Source of the DNA: Hofstenia miamia
Lineage: Eukaryota > Xenacoelomorpha > Acoela > Hofsteniidae
NCBI GenBank assembly: GCA_900660155.1
Contig: CABFPE010000344.1
Location: 203,646-267,645, forward strand
Reading direction: 5' to 3'
DNA: 64,000 nt
Shown here piece after piece: positions 1 to 10,695 of the stretch (positions are counted from its first letter, which is position 1; the number at the start of each line of letters is the position of its first letter). The position numbers and the translations under genes were made by a program. The notes under the pieces are model-generated. The model had not been told where the DNA came from. It ran no database searches and saw nothing but the letters and a program-made list of their open reading frames with translations.

Positions 1-53
1 AGATTGCCATTTTGCTTTTGATAATAACTATAAAATGTAAGAATTATGGATGG

Positions 54-409
54 CAGGGTTTTCGAGTACTCGGAATGTTAAGAACTCGAACTCGAATAAG
101 CTCGCAAAACTCGATCGGAAAAACTCGGAAGAGAAATCATCAAAACTCGAACTCGAACTCGTTCAAAAATCTACTCGAAAATAGCGTAAAAATTAAATTT
201 CTTTAAATATCAATTTACTTACCAATCACAAAAACTTTTTTTTAGCTTAGAGTTATTGTAAAATAAATGTTTTTTACCCTAAAAAACTCGGAATTAGAAA
301 AAAACTCGATTGAACTCGGAATTTCGTTTACAAAATTACTCGAACTCGAGCTCGAAACATAAAAACTCGAACTCGGCCCGAGTAACTCGAACTCGACTCG
401 AAAACCCTG
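54..409. mobile_element. MITE rich in ACTCGA/TCGAGT motifs (complete copy)
   Basis: The ends are inverted repeats: it opens with CAGGGTTTTCGAGTACTCGG and closes with ACTCGACTCGAAAACCCTG. The interior is dominated by short overlapping ACTCGA/GAGTTCGA units in both halves, separated by an AT-rich middle. There is no coding potential. Related pieces lie at 410-514, 2191-2277, 6656-6846 and about 7297-7400, so it is a dispersed family. No target-site duplication is obvious. Confidence 0.7.
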
Positions 410-514
410 ATCCTGACACCCGCAAAACTCGATCGGAAAAACTCGGAAGAGAAATCATCAAAACTCAAATTCGTTCGAAAATGCCGTAAAAATTAAATTT
501 TTTAAATATCAAAT
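410..514. mobile_element. Left half of a second ACTCGA-rich MITE copy, cut by the ISL2EU-like element
   Basis: From 421 it matches the complete copy (CGCAAAACTCGATCGG onward) up to the AT-rich middle, then stops at AT (513-514), where the transposon begins. The matching right half resumes at 6656. The repeat is therefore the older host of the insertion. Confidence 0.6.
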
Positions 515-696
515 GGGGGATTTTCAATAAAATTTAAATTTAAATATTTTTTGCTAAAAATGTTAAATTTAGTTTAAATTCTTTAAAAATGAAGTGACCA
601 TTAAAAAATATTTGTTAATTTTTGCAGAAATTCAATGTCTCTTTCTTGTCAGATAATGTCACTACCTTAATGATCACACAACTCTTAATTTGCAAG

Positions 697-852
697 ATGA
701 ATGTAAGCAAAAAATTTGTAAAGGTTTGTTTTGTGCCCAGCTGTCAAAACAATAGCAGAAAAAATCCAAATTTGCTGTTTTTTACTGTTCCCAGTCATTC
801 AGAAATTGAACATGTTGGTTTTGAGCTGCCAATTAGCATTGTTTTTGAGTGA
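697..852 (+). pseudogene. THAP zinc-finger remnant of the ISL2EU-like transposase
   Basis: The reading frame from the Met at 697 contains CFVPSC (the C-x4-C start of a THAP C2CH finger), a basic stretch, then FFTVPS, which matches the conserved F-x-V/L-P of THAP domains. The open frame stops at 852, well before the Cys-x2-His half of the finger, so it is truncated. It sits just inside the left TIR, the expected place for the 5' end of the transposase gene. The function would be sequence-specific binding of the element's own ends. The frame is also open upstream of 697, but that part lies within the TIR. Confidence 0.55.
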
Positions 853-1428
853 TGCAAAAGGGTCATGTCTTTAACCCAATGAATTAATGTTTCCTCCAAA
901 GTAGTTAATCAAATAACTTTGTTTTATATCAATAACATGCTATATAATTGTAATATGTTTATTAATTCATGAGAATATATTCTCCATTTAAAATTATAAA
1001 TATTTGAATCCCCTGTAGGTTGGCAAGATTTTAACAGTCCTTCTCTTTATACTTTGTATAAATGAAAATAACTTAACAAATTTTTTTGAAATTAAATTTT
1101 CAAAATTCTAGAGAGCAGTTTTCAAGCATAATATTGTACCTCATTTTTTTTAAGAGTCTAGTTTATCTACATCCTTAAATCATGATTTTTTGAGAAATGC
1201 ATCAGTCCAAACAGATCCTCCCCTTCTGAAATGCAGAGAGTCACAAACCCTAAATTTACTGTTTTATTTATAATTCTTTAATTATTTACTTAAACTTAAC
1301 TTTTATAAATAAATAAAAAATTTCACAATCTATGCTGAAATTTGATAGTTAAGACGTACATATGCTGTCATTAAGTATGAATATTTCAATATAAAATTTT
1401 CTATTTCTTTAATTATAGCATGTAATAG

Positions 1429-1686
1429 TGTAGAATCAGTGGCTGGTAAAATTTAACTAGAAACTTAATTGACTCTGCAGAAGGTTTGATTAGTGTTCAG
1501 TACAGCCATGATTCCAAGGAACAGATTAACATAGAACTTATAATATAACTTATAGATGTAACATTGGTAATTCATCCAAGTAACCAAACTACTTTAGGTG
1601 CAACGCCAGATGACCAATTCCTATGGCTTCCAGCCTAAGCAGAACGTCCAGGAGTAAAGTGCTTAACCTATTGACTGGTGCTACCC
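1429..1686 (+). mobile_element. LTR fragment (TGTAGA family), fossil
   Basis: It begins TGTAGAATCAGTGGCTGG and runs parallel to the starts of the LTRs at 4006 and 5122, including GACTCTGCAGAAGG and the block ending GACTGGTGCTACCC. It is cut off by the single-N gap at 1687. It is the 5' part of an LTR only, with no coding content. Confidence 0.7.
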
Positions 1687-1772
1687 NTGCAGACTTGGTG
1701 TTCGTAGCAATCAGTTTTTAAACTATGTTTTAAGAAACCATTTATTTTAAATTTGTACTCAATTAAAACGTT

Positions 1773-1799
1773 CCTCTCTCTCTCTCTCTCTCTCTCTCT
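1773..1799 (+). repeat. (CT)n microsatellite
   Basis: Uninterrupted CT dinucleotide run of about 27 bp. Confidence 0.95.
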
Positions 1800-1918
1800 A
1801 TTATATTCTACTAATATTTGTTTTCAAAAAACTTATTGAATAAAATCATTTACAAATTAAAAATTTAAGACGAACCAACTAAAATATAGATACATAATAG
1901 AATATAATACAAAATAAA

Positions 1919-2007
1919 TTATTGCCTTTATGATTCAGTGAGATTCGAACTCACATGGTCTGTTCAAATGTACAGCTGTGTTATTCGTACATCACAAATC
2001 TGAATGT
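1919..2007 (-). mobile_element. tRNA-derived SINE-like copy 1
   Basis: Read on the minus strand, a tRNA-like body contains a perfect T-arm (GTGAG / TTCGAAT / CTCAC), giving a B box of GAGTTCGAATC, a D-arm-like hairpin and partly paired acceptor arms, followed by a GGCAATAA tail. The copy at 22864-22952 shares the layout and tail. The arms are too mismatched for a functional tRNA, and two diverged copies with the same tail point to a SINE family. Confidence 0.5.
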
Positions 2008-2190
2008 AGATATTGCGCAACGCCAATAAGATTTTTCTAATACATTCACAAAAAAATCGAAAATGAGCATAAAAATATATTTATGTTTACTTTCGCTGCT
2101 TTTTCTATATAAAAAAATTTACAATTAAATTTGGCTATTTGACAATGACTAGTCATTGTCGGAGATGCGTTGGCTGAAAGATCCTGACCA

Positions 2191-2277
2191 GGGTTTTCGA
2201 GTACTCGGAATGTTAAGAACTCGAACTCGAATAAGCTCGCAAAACTCGATCGGAAAAACTCGGAAGAGAAATCATCA
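2191..2277. repeat. Left end of the ACTCGA-rich MITE at a contig edge
   Basis: Near-identical to 54-142 and stops exactly at the single N at 2278. It may be a genuine third copy, or an unmerged contig-end overlap. Confidence 0.6.
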
Positions 2278-2278
2278 N

Positions 2279-4005
2279 TGTATGAATGTAGTCACAGCGT
2301 TTAGATTAAGCGTAAAATTATTAATATAGTCGGGGTTAGAAACGCTAATTTTGTAATATGAAAAAAGCAGAGTTTTTTCAGTTATATTATAAAATTTAGT
2401 TATTTTTGTCTCCAACCTTTATTTAATTCTGTATTTGTTAATAATAAATTGTAAGCGCATGTGTGATTTAAGGAAACGTTGCTTTAAAGTGAACAGTAGC
2501 GACTTTATGTTTTCACTTTTAATATCCTGACAGAATTCTTGCCCTTTGTAACGTTAGTAAAGTATTTACTTACGGATTATTCAATTACAAAAATAACTCA
2601 TCAATCAAAATTGAGCCCTTCCTACGAGGGATGCACACGGGATTTTTTTACTGCGGATCCCAATTGAGATCAATTTGAGTGATCAAATGCGAGGAGAAAC
2701 CTTAAAATTTCAAGCTTTTTAAAAAAAATTGGGTCTGAAATATATCTCACCAACTTAGTTTTAAATAAATTTTAAATTTTCACAAAAAAATTATTAATTT
2801 AATCAATCAAAATCACTGTTGAAAAACTGATGAGTGACATTCCAATATGTTGTCTTTTGCATAAGCCAATGCTTCCTACGCTATGTAGGCATTTTATATT
2901 AATATTTCAATGAATGAAATCCTCAGGTTAATCAGGAAATGTGGCTCAATAATGGAATGTATGCAGCATAAATATTTGGAGACCTATATAATTTAATGCT
3001 AGATTTGTGGGAATGATTTCAATTTTTTAAGGTAATTACTTAACATTGGATGATGAGTACCAGAAATCAAATATCATTTTTGAGTTTAGAAGTGTTAAGA
3101 AAGCGTATAAAATCAATTATTGGGAACTAATACTTACCTTTGTTTGTTTATATAGGAAGAAATGGTATATCCATTGAATAGAATGGCCACAAAAATCCTC
3201 AAAATCATCATACATTGACGCTTATAATTTTTCAAAATAAATTCCAAATTATGTACTTAACCTCGCTAGATGGCGTTTCCGCGGATTCAAATTATGCCTT
3301 TTAAAGGAATGTCTTTAATGAAAATTTTGCAATAACTTTTAGTCATTTTGCAAAAATTTCTGTAAAATCTGTGATCATTGCTGAAAAACTAATAAAGTAT
3401 TCGTAATTCGGAAACTATGATAAACATTTCCAAAACCGAAACCACTATGCACTCTGATTTAGACCATCCATGAAGCTTAGTCTGTTGGTCTACAGAAAAA
3501 GAAATAACGGCGATGATATGAAACGATAAAACAGATGGCATATTTAAAATTGCTTGCAGAATTTGAATGTCATTCTCATTGCCTCTCAACTACTACTTCT
3601 TGGAAAGTAAATTTCAATTTTTTAAAGTCATTAATTGCAGATTTAGCTAAATAATGCAGAAGACAACAAAGCAAAAAGGATACTGATAAGCTTTGCCACA
3701 TCTACGGATCATTAACCTTCAAAAAATTCAAAATCAAAATTATCCATTAGCTAAGAAACTATATATGTAATGTATATTTTACATGTAATATTGAGTATTA
3801 GAATAAATCATGGCTCCTCATATAACGTGAACCCACATATCACCTGATCTACTGCTACTTCTGCTTGGTAGACATTCAAAGTCTACGTGATTTGACAGCA
3901 AGATTTCAAATGACGTTTTGCATTCATATTTAGGCTTCGACAAATTTATTACAGACAAATTCGAAAGTCCTTCCGTCTGCATTGTATTTTGTAAGATAAT
4001 CTTAA
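2279..4005. other. AT-rich interior of the ISL2EU-like element, no gene seen
   Basis: No extended reading frame, conserved motif or repeat boundary is recognisable here. It is probably decayed internal sequence of the surrounding transposon. Confidence 0.4.
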
Positions 4006-4937
4006 TGTAGAATCGGTGGCTGGTAAAACTTAGCTAGAAACTTAATTGACTCTGCAGAAGGTTTGATTAGTGTTCAGTACAGCCACGATTCCAAGAAACA
4101 GGTTAACAGAGAACTAACATAACTTAACTTATAGATCTAACATTGGTAATTCATCCAAGTAACCAAAACTACTTTAGGTGCGACACCAGATGACCAATTC
4201 CTATGGCTTCCAGCCGAAGTGGAACATCCAGGAGTAAAGTGCTTAACCTATTGACTGGTGCTACCCTATTTGTCTCACTTGATTAATTTCTATCTCACTT
4301 CAAAAATACAAACTCATTTTCATTGTTATCTCTCAGCTCACTATTAAATAATCTGTAATTGCCAGATATTCGTGCTAGCCAACAGCATGGTATCATCACA
4401 GTGTTAGGTTGTATAAGTGCATGTACATGTTGAAATACGAATGAGAGATTTATTATTTCCTTATACGTAACCGTATACATAACTTAATGAACCACAATTC
4501 GGACTGGGTAATCGAAAGACCCCCAGAAGCAAACTGTTGCCCCGTGCTAGGGAAAGCACTCCCGAATTGTTGCCCGTCTTAAGGCAATGGTTTTCATTTA
4601 AGATAAAAAATAAATAAGAATTACAAGGGTAAAGACGGCAGTTAAGAGTAGACAAAGTCTATTAAACATTCCTTACAGTTGTCTCAGTTTATATACAAAA
4701 GATTCAGTATTACCTGCCTTTGTTTACAATACTTCAGATAGCAACTTAGTTAACAATAACAAATTTAATTCCCTCGTAAAATTCAATTTGAAGCAAATAA
4801 AAGCACCAGCAAGGGAACATCAAATAATAACAACAAACTAATATCGAAAATGATTGATAACGTCATGGTGACGTCATAATACAATGAATGTAAATTAAAA
4901 GATATAAAAGGCAACTAAATCCCCAAGCGACTCTACA
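4006..4937 (+). mobile_element. LTR, probably solo (TGTAGA...TCTACA family), fossil
   Basis: Runs from TGTAGAATCGGTGGCTGG to AAGCGACTCTACA, about 932 bp, with TG...CA ends and a 6-bp terminal inverted repeat. It aligns along its whole length with the LTR at 5122-6051. No matching flanking duplication is visible. There is no internal coding region beside it. Confidence 0.7.
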
Positions 4938-5121
4938 ATAGTATTACTTCCTTAGGAAACACTTGACATTGATGCTGCTTTTCAAGTTAATTATATTTCT
5001 CCAGATCATAATTTTCAAGAAGCCTCACAGTCATCTACTTCCAAATATGTGCGAAGTTCTGAATCATCTGAGGAATATGGATAATTTTCTTAAGGAGCCA
5101 TTATCATATTTTGGTCTACAC

Positions 5122-6051
5122 TGTAGAATTGTGGGCTGGTAGGGAAACTTAACTAGAAACTTAATTGACTCTGCAGAAGGTTTGAATAGCATTTACAGAA
5201 CAGCCACAATTCTGGGAAAAAAAAGAGTAACATAGAACTTCTAACTTATAGATGTAACATTGGTAATTCATTCAAGTAACAAAACTTCTTAAGGTAAAAT
5301 CCAAGATGACCAATTCCTATGGCTTCCAGCCAAAGCAGAGCATCCAAAAGTAAAGTGCTTAACCTATTGACTGGTGCTACCCTATTTGTCTCACTTGCTT
5401 AATTTCTATCTCACTTCAAAAAATACAAACTCTCATTTTCATTGTTATCTCTCAGCTCACTATTAAATAATCTGTAATTGCCAGATATTCGTGCTAGCCA
5501 ACGGCATGGTATCATCACAGTGTTAGGTTGTATAAGTGCATGTACGTGTTGAAATACGAATGAGAGATTTATTATTTCCTTATACGTAACCGTATACATA
5601 ACTTAATGAACCACAATTCGGACTGGGTAATCGAAAGACCCCCAGAAGCAACGTGTCGCCCCGTGCTAGTGAAAGCACTCCCGAATTGTCGCCAGTCTTA
5701 AGCAATAGGTTTCATTTAAGATAATAAAATAAATAAGAATACAATGGTAAAGACGGCAGTTGAGAGTAGATAAAATCTATTAAGCTATCACTACATTTCT
5801 CTCAGGTTTTATACAAATGTTTAACTATTACCTGCCTTTGTTTACAACAATCAGATGTCAACATAGTTTAACATGATCAAATTCTTTTCCCTCGCAAAAT
5901 TAAATTTGAGCAACAATAAGCACCATTGAGGGGACATAAAACTAGCAATTGCAACATGAGATAGAAAATAGCTAATGACGTCATAGTGACGTAGGAATAC
6001 AAAGTAAATTTTTAAAGAATAAAATCAACAAAATCCCTGAGCAACTCTACA
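5122..6051 (+). mobile_element. Solo LTR (TGTAGA...TCTACA family) with TACAC target duplication
   Basis: About 930 bp from TGTAGAATTGTGGG to GAGCAACTCTACA. TACAC lies immediately before (5117-5121) and after (6052-6056), a 5-bp target-site duplication that confirms both ends. It is a solo LTR, the product of LTR-LTR recombination in a Ty3/gypsy-type element, inserted in the ISL2EU-like transposon. Confidence 0.85.
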
Positions 6052-6080
6052 TACACAAGGAGAACATTGCAATTATCAAT

Positions 6081-6464
6081 TTGATAGCAAAAAATTGCTT
6101 GACCAATTTGAACAGTTTGTCTAAAATAAATTGTGCACTTTCAGGTTTATTGAAGATAAATAGAAATTGGTCTGACCATGACATCACTAACTATTTTGGA
6201 ATTTCAATGTCAACAATTTCAAGAATTTTGAATTCATTTTCTTTTGAGATATCAAATTTAATAATGTCTTTTATTTTTTTTTCTGACTGTGCCATATCAC
6301 AGTTCAAGCAAACTTTTCAAGAGTTAATTCTATTATTGATTGTTTTGAAAAATTGCACCACCATCAAATCAGATAAAAGTGGTAAATTGGTAGAAGTAGC
6401 TTTAACAAAATTCATCTTAAGAGATAATTCAATGCACCAAGTGAACACTGTAAAAAGCAAATGA
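6081..6464 (+). pseudogene. Helix-turn-helix remnant of the ISL2EU-like transposase
   Basis: The frame contains DHDITNYFGISMSTISRIL, matching the HTH that precedes the DDE_Tnp_4 catalytic domain (pattern DLAxRFGISxSTVSRI). An upstream FDSKKLLDQFEQFV-like stretch is read in another frame, so the region carries frame breaks. No DDE residues can be assigned. It lies near the right TIR of the element, in the same orientation as the THAP remnant. Everything after the HTH looks decayed. Confidence 0.45.
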
Positions 6465-6655
6465 GTGTCAGAAGAAATTTAATATATTTCTGCGAATTTT
6501 AAATTTAGTGACATCATCCATCAAGAAAGAGACAGTGAATTTCTGCAAAGATTTGCAAATATTTTTGTAATGGTCACTTCATTTTTAAGAATTTAAGCTA
6601 AATTTAACATTTTTAGCTAAACATATTTAAATTTAAATTTTACTAAAAATCCCCC

Positions 6656-6846
6656 ATTTTCTTACCAATCACAAAAACTGTTTTTTAGCTTAGAATTATT
6701 GAAAATAGAAGTTTTTTACCCTTAAAAACTCGGAAAAAACCTTGATTGAACTCAGAATATCATTTAAAAAATTTCCTGAACTCACACTCAAAACGTAAAT
6801 CTCAAACTCAGTCTGAGTAACTTGAACTCCACTTGAAAACCCTGGA
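6656..6846. mobile_element. Right half of the interrupted ACTCGA-rich MITE
   Basis: Begins TTTTCTTACCAATCACAAAA, as in the complete copy at about 215, and ends TTGAAAACCCTGG. It has degraded CTCGA units and is more diverged than the copy at 54-409. Confidence 0.6.
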
Positions 6847-7161
6847 AATAATGCTCATTTTGAGCCAATGTTTTTGAAAAAAGATTTTTTAATACAAAAA
6901 AGTCAATTTAATTTAAATTGTTAAAATGAAATTCAGACATAAATATTATATAGCTTTAAAAATGTTTGAAAAAGTCTCAACTAGGTCTCACATTCAGTTG
7001 ATTTTTTGAAATTCATAACTTCTCATCTTGAGTCTGAACATGAATTGCAAAGTCTTGGGATTTTGTCTCAAGTCTCAAAACAGTTTTGTCCTGTCTTTTC
7101 TTATAGGCCCTGCTAAGAACCTCTGTTGGTAAAGAAACTTGGGTTGGATTGAATATCATTT

Positions 7162-7400
7162 CCCCAATGAGGATTTTCACAAAATTTAAATTTAAGTATT
7201 TTTGGCTTAGCTGATTAACTTAGTTTGAATAGCTTAAAAATATAGTAACAATTAGAAATATTTGCCAAATTTTGTAAAAAATTTCAGCATTCTATTGCCA
7301 GGGTTTTTCGGCTGAGTTTGAGTTACTCCTCCAAATTTGAGTTTTTATATTTTAATATTAAGTTTAGTTTAAGTATTTCATAAGGAAAAATTCGAGTTCA
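7162..7400 (-). repeat. Degraded ISL2EU terminal repeat beside a degraded ACTCGA-rich MITE end
   Basis: 7162-7295 resembles the first 130 bp of the ISL2EU-like TIR (GGATTTTCACAAAATTTAAA). From 7297 the sequence CAGGGTTTTTCGGCTGAG resembles the reverse-oriented MITE end. This suggests an older insertion of the same kind. Confidence 0.4.
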
Positions 7401-8695
7401 TTGGGGGCTAATCACAAAATTTTAGTTCTTGAATAAATTCAAAAAATAAAATATCACTATATGATTTGCTTAAATTTTTCTAGTAGAGTGATATTAAAAA
7501 AACAAATGTCATTCCATTACACACATTTCAAGTGAATGACATTATTAGCTCTACAAAACTGAATCTAAAATAGTTTATTATTAAGTGTTTTTAAAAGATG
7601 AGTTTTTTTTGTGTCTAACTATAAGAGCACTACAAACACTCAAATTTTAGATTTTTTTCAAACACCAACTAGATGAGCAACTTTATTGACATAAAAATGA
7701 CTATATATATGGCTAATGCCATAAGCACAATAAAAAAGGGATGCTGGTTTATGTCTCAAATATCTCTTTAACAAATGATAATTTTTTGCAAGAACATAAA
7801 AATTTAATCAACTCATATTATGAAGTTCTAATTTTTTCAAAATTCTTCAGAAATATAATATTTAGAATAAAGCAAAATATATTATACAATAATTCCAAGT
7901 TTTGTTAGTCAAAATATAATTGCTTGTAATTGATAAAGATATCAAAATGTAAAAATTTCAATATTTTCAATTGGATCAATTGATCAAGTTCAAGCTTTGA
8001 TGATTTCTGTTCCAAGTTTTCCAATTGAGTTTCATGATCTTATTCAAATTCAAGTATTTAACATTGTGAGTGCTCAAAAACCATGCTCATCACAAAATTT
8101 TGTAAATAGCAAGGTTTTTTAATCAAGTTTAAGTTAAAGTAGTTTTGTGCAGAAAATTCTGATTGATTTTTTCTAATTCTGATTTTCTTATAGAAAAAAT
8201 ATAAATTTACAACATAAATTTACCAATAATTCCAAACTTCACCAGCTAGTAAATTATTATTTGCAATTGATAAATTTCTTTATATCTTACTCAGGAATTA
8301 CAATTTGAAATCTAAAATTCAACATACGCACAACCAAAGTAGCCGATATTGCATATATTGCACAAACTGCAGTTTAGACTGATCATTGATTCTTTAACAT
8401 ATGAACCTGTCTAGAGTAATGTAACATCCTCTCCCAGGCATTGTCATCCATTAACTATGGCAATAGACTTTTGGGTTGGGGTGTACTAATTTTGTACTGC
8501 TTTACTCCCATGTCTTCAACTCCATTAACTTTAATTAATGGATACTAGCATGAACACTATTTAGGTGATGAAGTTTCACAGCATCTCTTCCAATTGTTAG
8601 TACTGGTCATCTGCCCAAACCCAATCTACATATCCAGTATCATCTACTCACATATGATCCAGTTGGTTGAGTTCCACTTCTCAGCTCATCAATAT
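7401..8695. other. AT-rich stretch without recognised genes
   Basis: No sustained open reading frame, RNA gene or repeat boundary is evident. Confidence 0.5.
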
Positions 8696-9577
8696 TGTAG
8701 AATCACAGGGTGCTTCTAGCAGCACAAGTGGTACAAAGGTTGCAGAAGATTACCATTGCTGAGAGCAACCCACTCTCTAACAAAACAATAGAAGATTGGT
8801 AATTCGCCAATTTCATTGTAGAAAAAAGTAATTCCAAGATGGTTAAAGTAGTGACCAATTCACACAGCATCACACTGAAGCTAAGCCTTTAGAATCCATC
8901 CTTACAAATCCAAGGTGCTAATTGTGTGTCTCAAGTTGTAATTTCTAGCTCAATACAAACAATGTATCTCTGGGTTTATCTACTCAGCTCATGTAATAAG
9001 ATGGTAATAAACATGTAGTTACCACGTAGTCATGCTTGCCAATGGCATAGTATATTTGAGGTGTGTTCTGATTTGGGCATTTTCAATAGATAAGTAGTAG
9101 TTCTTTTATTTCCTATCCCTATACATAGCCCTAAAGTGACCACAATATAAGCTCACATCTGTCAAGGGGCGAGTTATTGCCCCAGGCACAGTGGAGTTCT
9201 CCTACACTTACAGTTTCATTATAGCAAAATCCATACCAGAGCTAAAATGGTTAGTAAGATAATTATATTAAAAAAAGGCAAATGGTATCCAGTGAGAACA
9301 AAATTTATTTGGTGTTTGCTTACAATCATATGCCCTATTTATACAAAAGTAGGTAAATATTTACCATTCTTTACAAAGTTAGTTTCCCTCACAGATTAAC
9401 TGAGCAATTACACGTAATACAAAAGCTCTGAGGTGACAATCAATAAGTTTGAAACTTAGGCTCAAAATAATCAAAAATTAACAAAATTATCAATTCATTA
9501 ACAAAATAGCACCAAATTAATTTGAGAGTGCCCTAAAAATTAAAGTAAAACAAAAAGAGGCCCTGAGTGACTCTACA
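8696..9577 (+). mobile_element. Solo LTR (TGTAGA...TCTACA family)
   Basis: About 882 bp from TGTAGAATCACAGGG to CCCTGAGTGACTCTACA, with ATAT on both sides (8692-8695 and 9578-9581) as a short target duplication. Shared internal blocks include GTGCTAATTGTGTGTCTCAA and CCAATGGCATAGTATAT, also seen at 18192-18345 and, inverted, at 10270-10440. Confidence 0.8.
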
Positions 9578-9755
9578 ATATGGCTTATGTGTACCCTATA
9601 CTAGCTCAGTGCATACTCAAGACAAGGACACAACTCGACTTAATCTCTATTTGTAAAGGTGTTTCATATAGTTGCAAACTGATTTGTTACTAGCTGCATA
9701 GTTAATATTATGCATAGCCATTACCAAAATATATTGGCTTTAATAAACTAATAAG

Positions 9756-10690
9756 TGGTAGAGTCACTTGGGGCCTTATTTTTATTATTTTCAGCACTCT
9801 GGAATAGTGTTATGTTTTTTTGACATTTTGATTCTTTTGATTCACTGCTACCTTATTTGTATCAATTTCTTTTATTCAATTATGGAATTTCAAGTGTAAT
9901 TGATTTGATAGTGTTAGTTTTCGTCCCCTTGATTTAAATTATGTGTGATTGCTCATTTCACTTTGTGAGGGAAACTGTGCTTTGAAATTGTAAACAAGTC
10001 AGGTAATAAGTTACAGATTTTTGTAATAAATATCTGAGGCAATGTAATGAAGCACACAATAAATTCAGCTGCAAAATAAATTTGGCTTCCTTCTACAGCT
10101 TTTGATCTTTGCAATTATTTATTTATTAACCCCTTTTAGATTTCATTGATCAAAGATTTGTTAATGACAACTATTGTGTAAGATCCAGCAAAAATTTGGG
10201 AGGAAACTGCACCAGGTCTAGGGTGACAAATAGCTCTTTAATGGTGACAGCCCAAATCATGGCTGCTTTAGGTTTGTACATGCACTTAAATTGACACCTT
10301 GCAAATATACTATGCCACTGGTGAACATGAATGCACAGCAATTATGTGCCTGTTATTTATTATTTATTTACATGGGCTGAAATAAGAGAACTCTGAGATA
10401 AATTGTTTATTAAGCTAGAAATTACTATTTGAGACACACAATTAGCACCTTGGCAAGTAAGGATGGCTTCAAGGATTTGGCTCTGGCATGATGCTGTGTT
10501 AGTTGGGCACTGCTGGAGTTCTTTTTGAATGGAATTTCTTTATTTGCTGGAAAATTAGTGAACCACCAACATAACTGTTTTTTTGGAATGAGGGTCACTC
10601 TCTGCTATGGTAGACTTTACAACCTTTGATCTAAACTCTTGAGTTACCCATTACCACTAGAATAGCCAGAGCTCCCCCCACAATTCTACA
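9756..10690 (-). mobile_element. Solo LTR, reverse orientation, with ATAAG target duplication
   Basis: The reverse complement starts TGTAGAATTGTGGGGGGAGC and ends with GTGACTCTACCA. ATAAG occurs immediately on both sides (9751-9755 and 10691-10695), a perfect 5-bp duplication. About 935 bp. It is a solo LTR of the same family as the neighbouring copy, in opposite orientation. Confidence 0.85.
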
Positions 10691-10695
10691 ATAAG

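Larger units (their letters stand above)
515..6655 (+). mobile_element. ISL2EU-like THAP DNA transposon, decayed, with internal LTR insertions
   Basis: Imperfect inverted terminal repeats of about 150 bp pair 515-664 with 6505-6655. Both start GGGGGATTTT and continue through AAATTTAAATTTAAATAT and GAAGTGACCATT. The dinucleotide AT flanks each end (513-514 and 6656-6657). An AT duplication, long TIRs, an N-terminal THAP finger and a downstream helix-turn-helix of the DDE_Tnp_4 type are what is known for ISL2EU elements. Only the THAP start and the HTH region are recognisable; the catalytic core is not visible. Three LTR-type insertions and a SINE have expanded it, and single-N gaps at 1687 and 2278 make the interior uncertain. 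Confidence 0.6.

Noticed and set aside
697-852. Host THAP-domain gene
   Set aside because: Only half of the finger is present, and it lies just inside the terminal repeat of a DNA transposon in the position of its transposase start.
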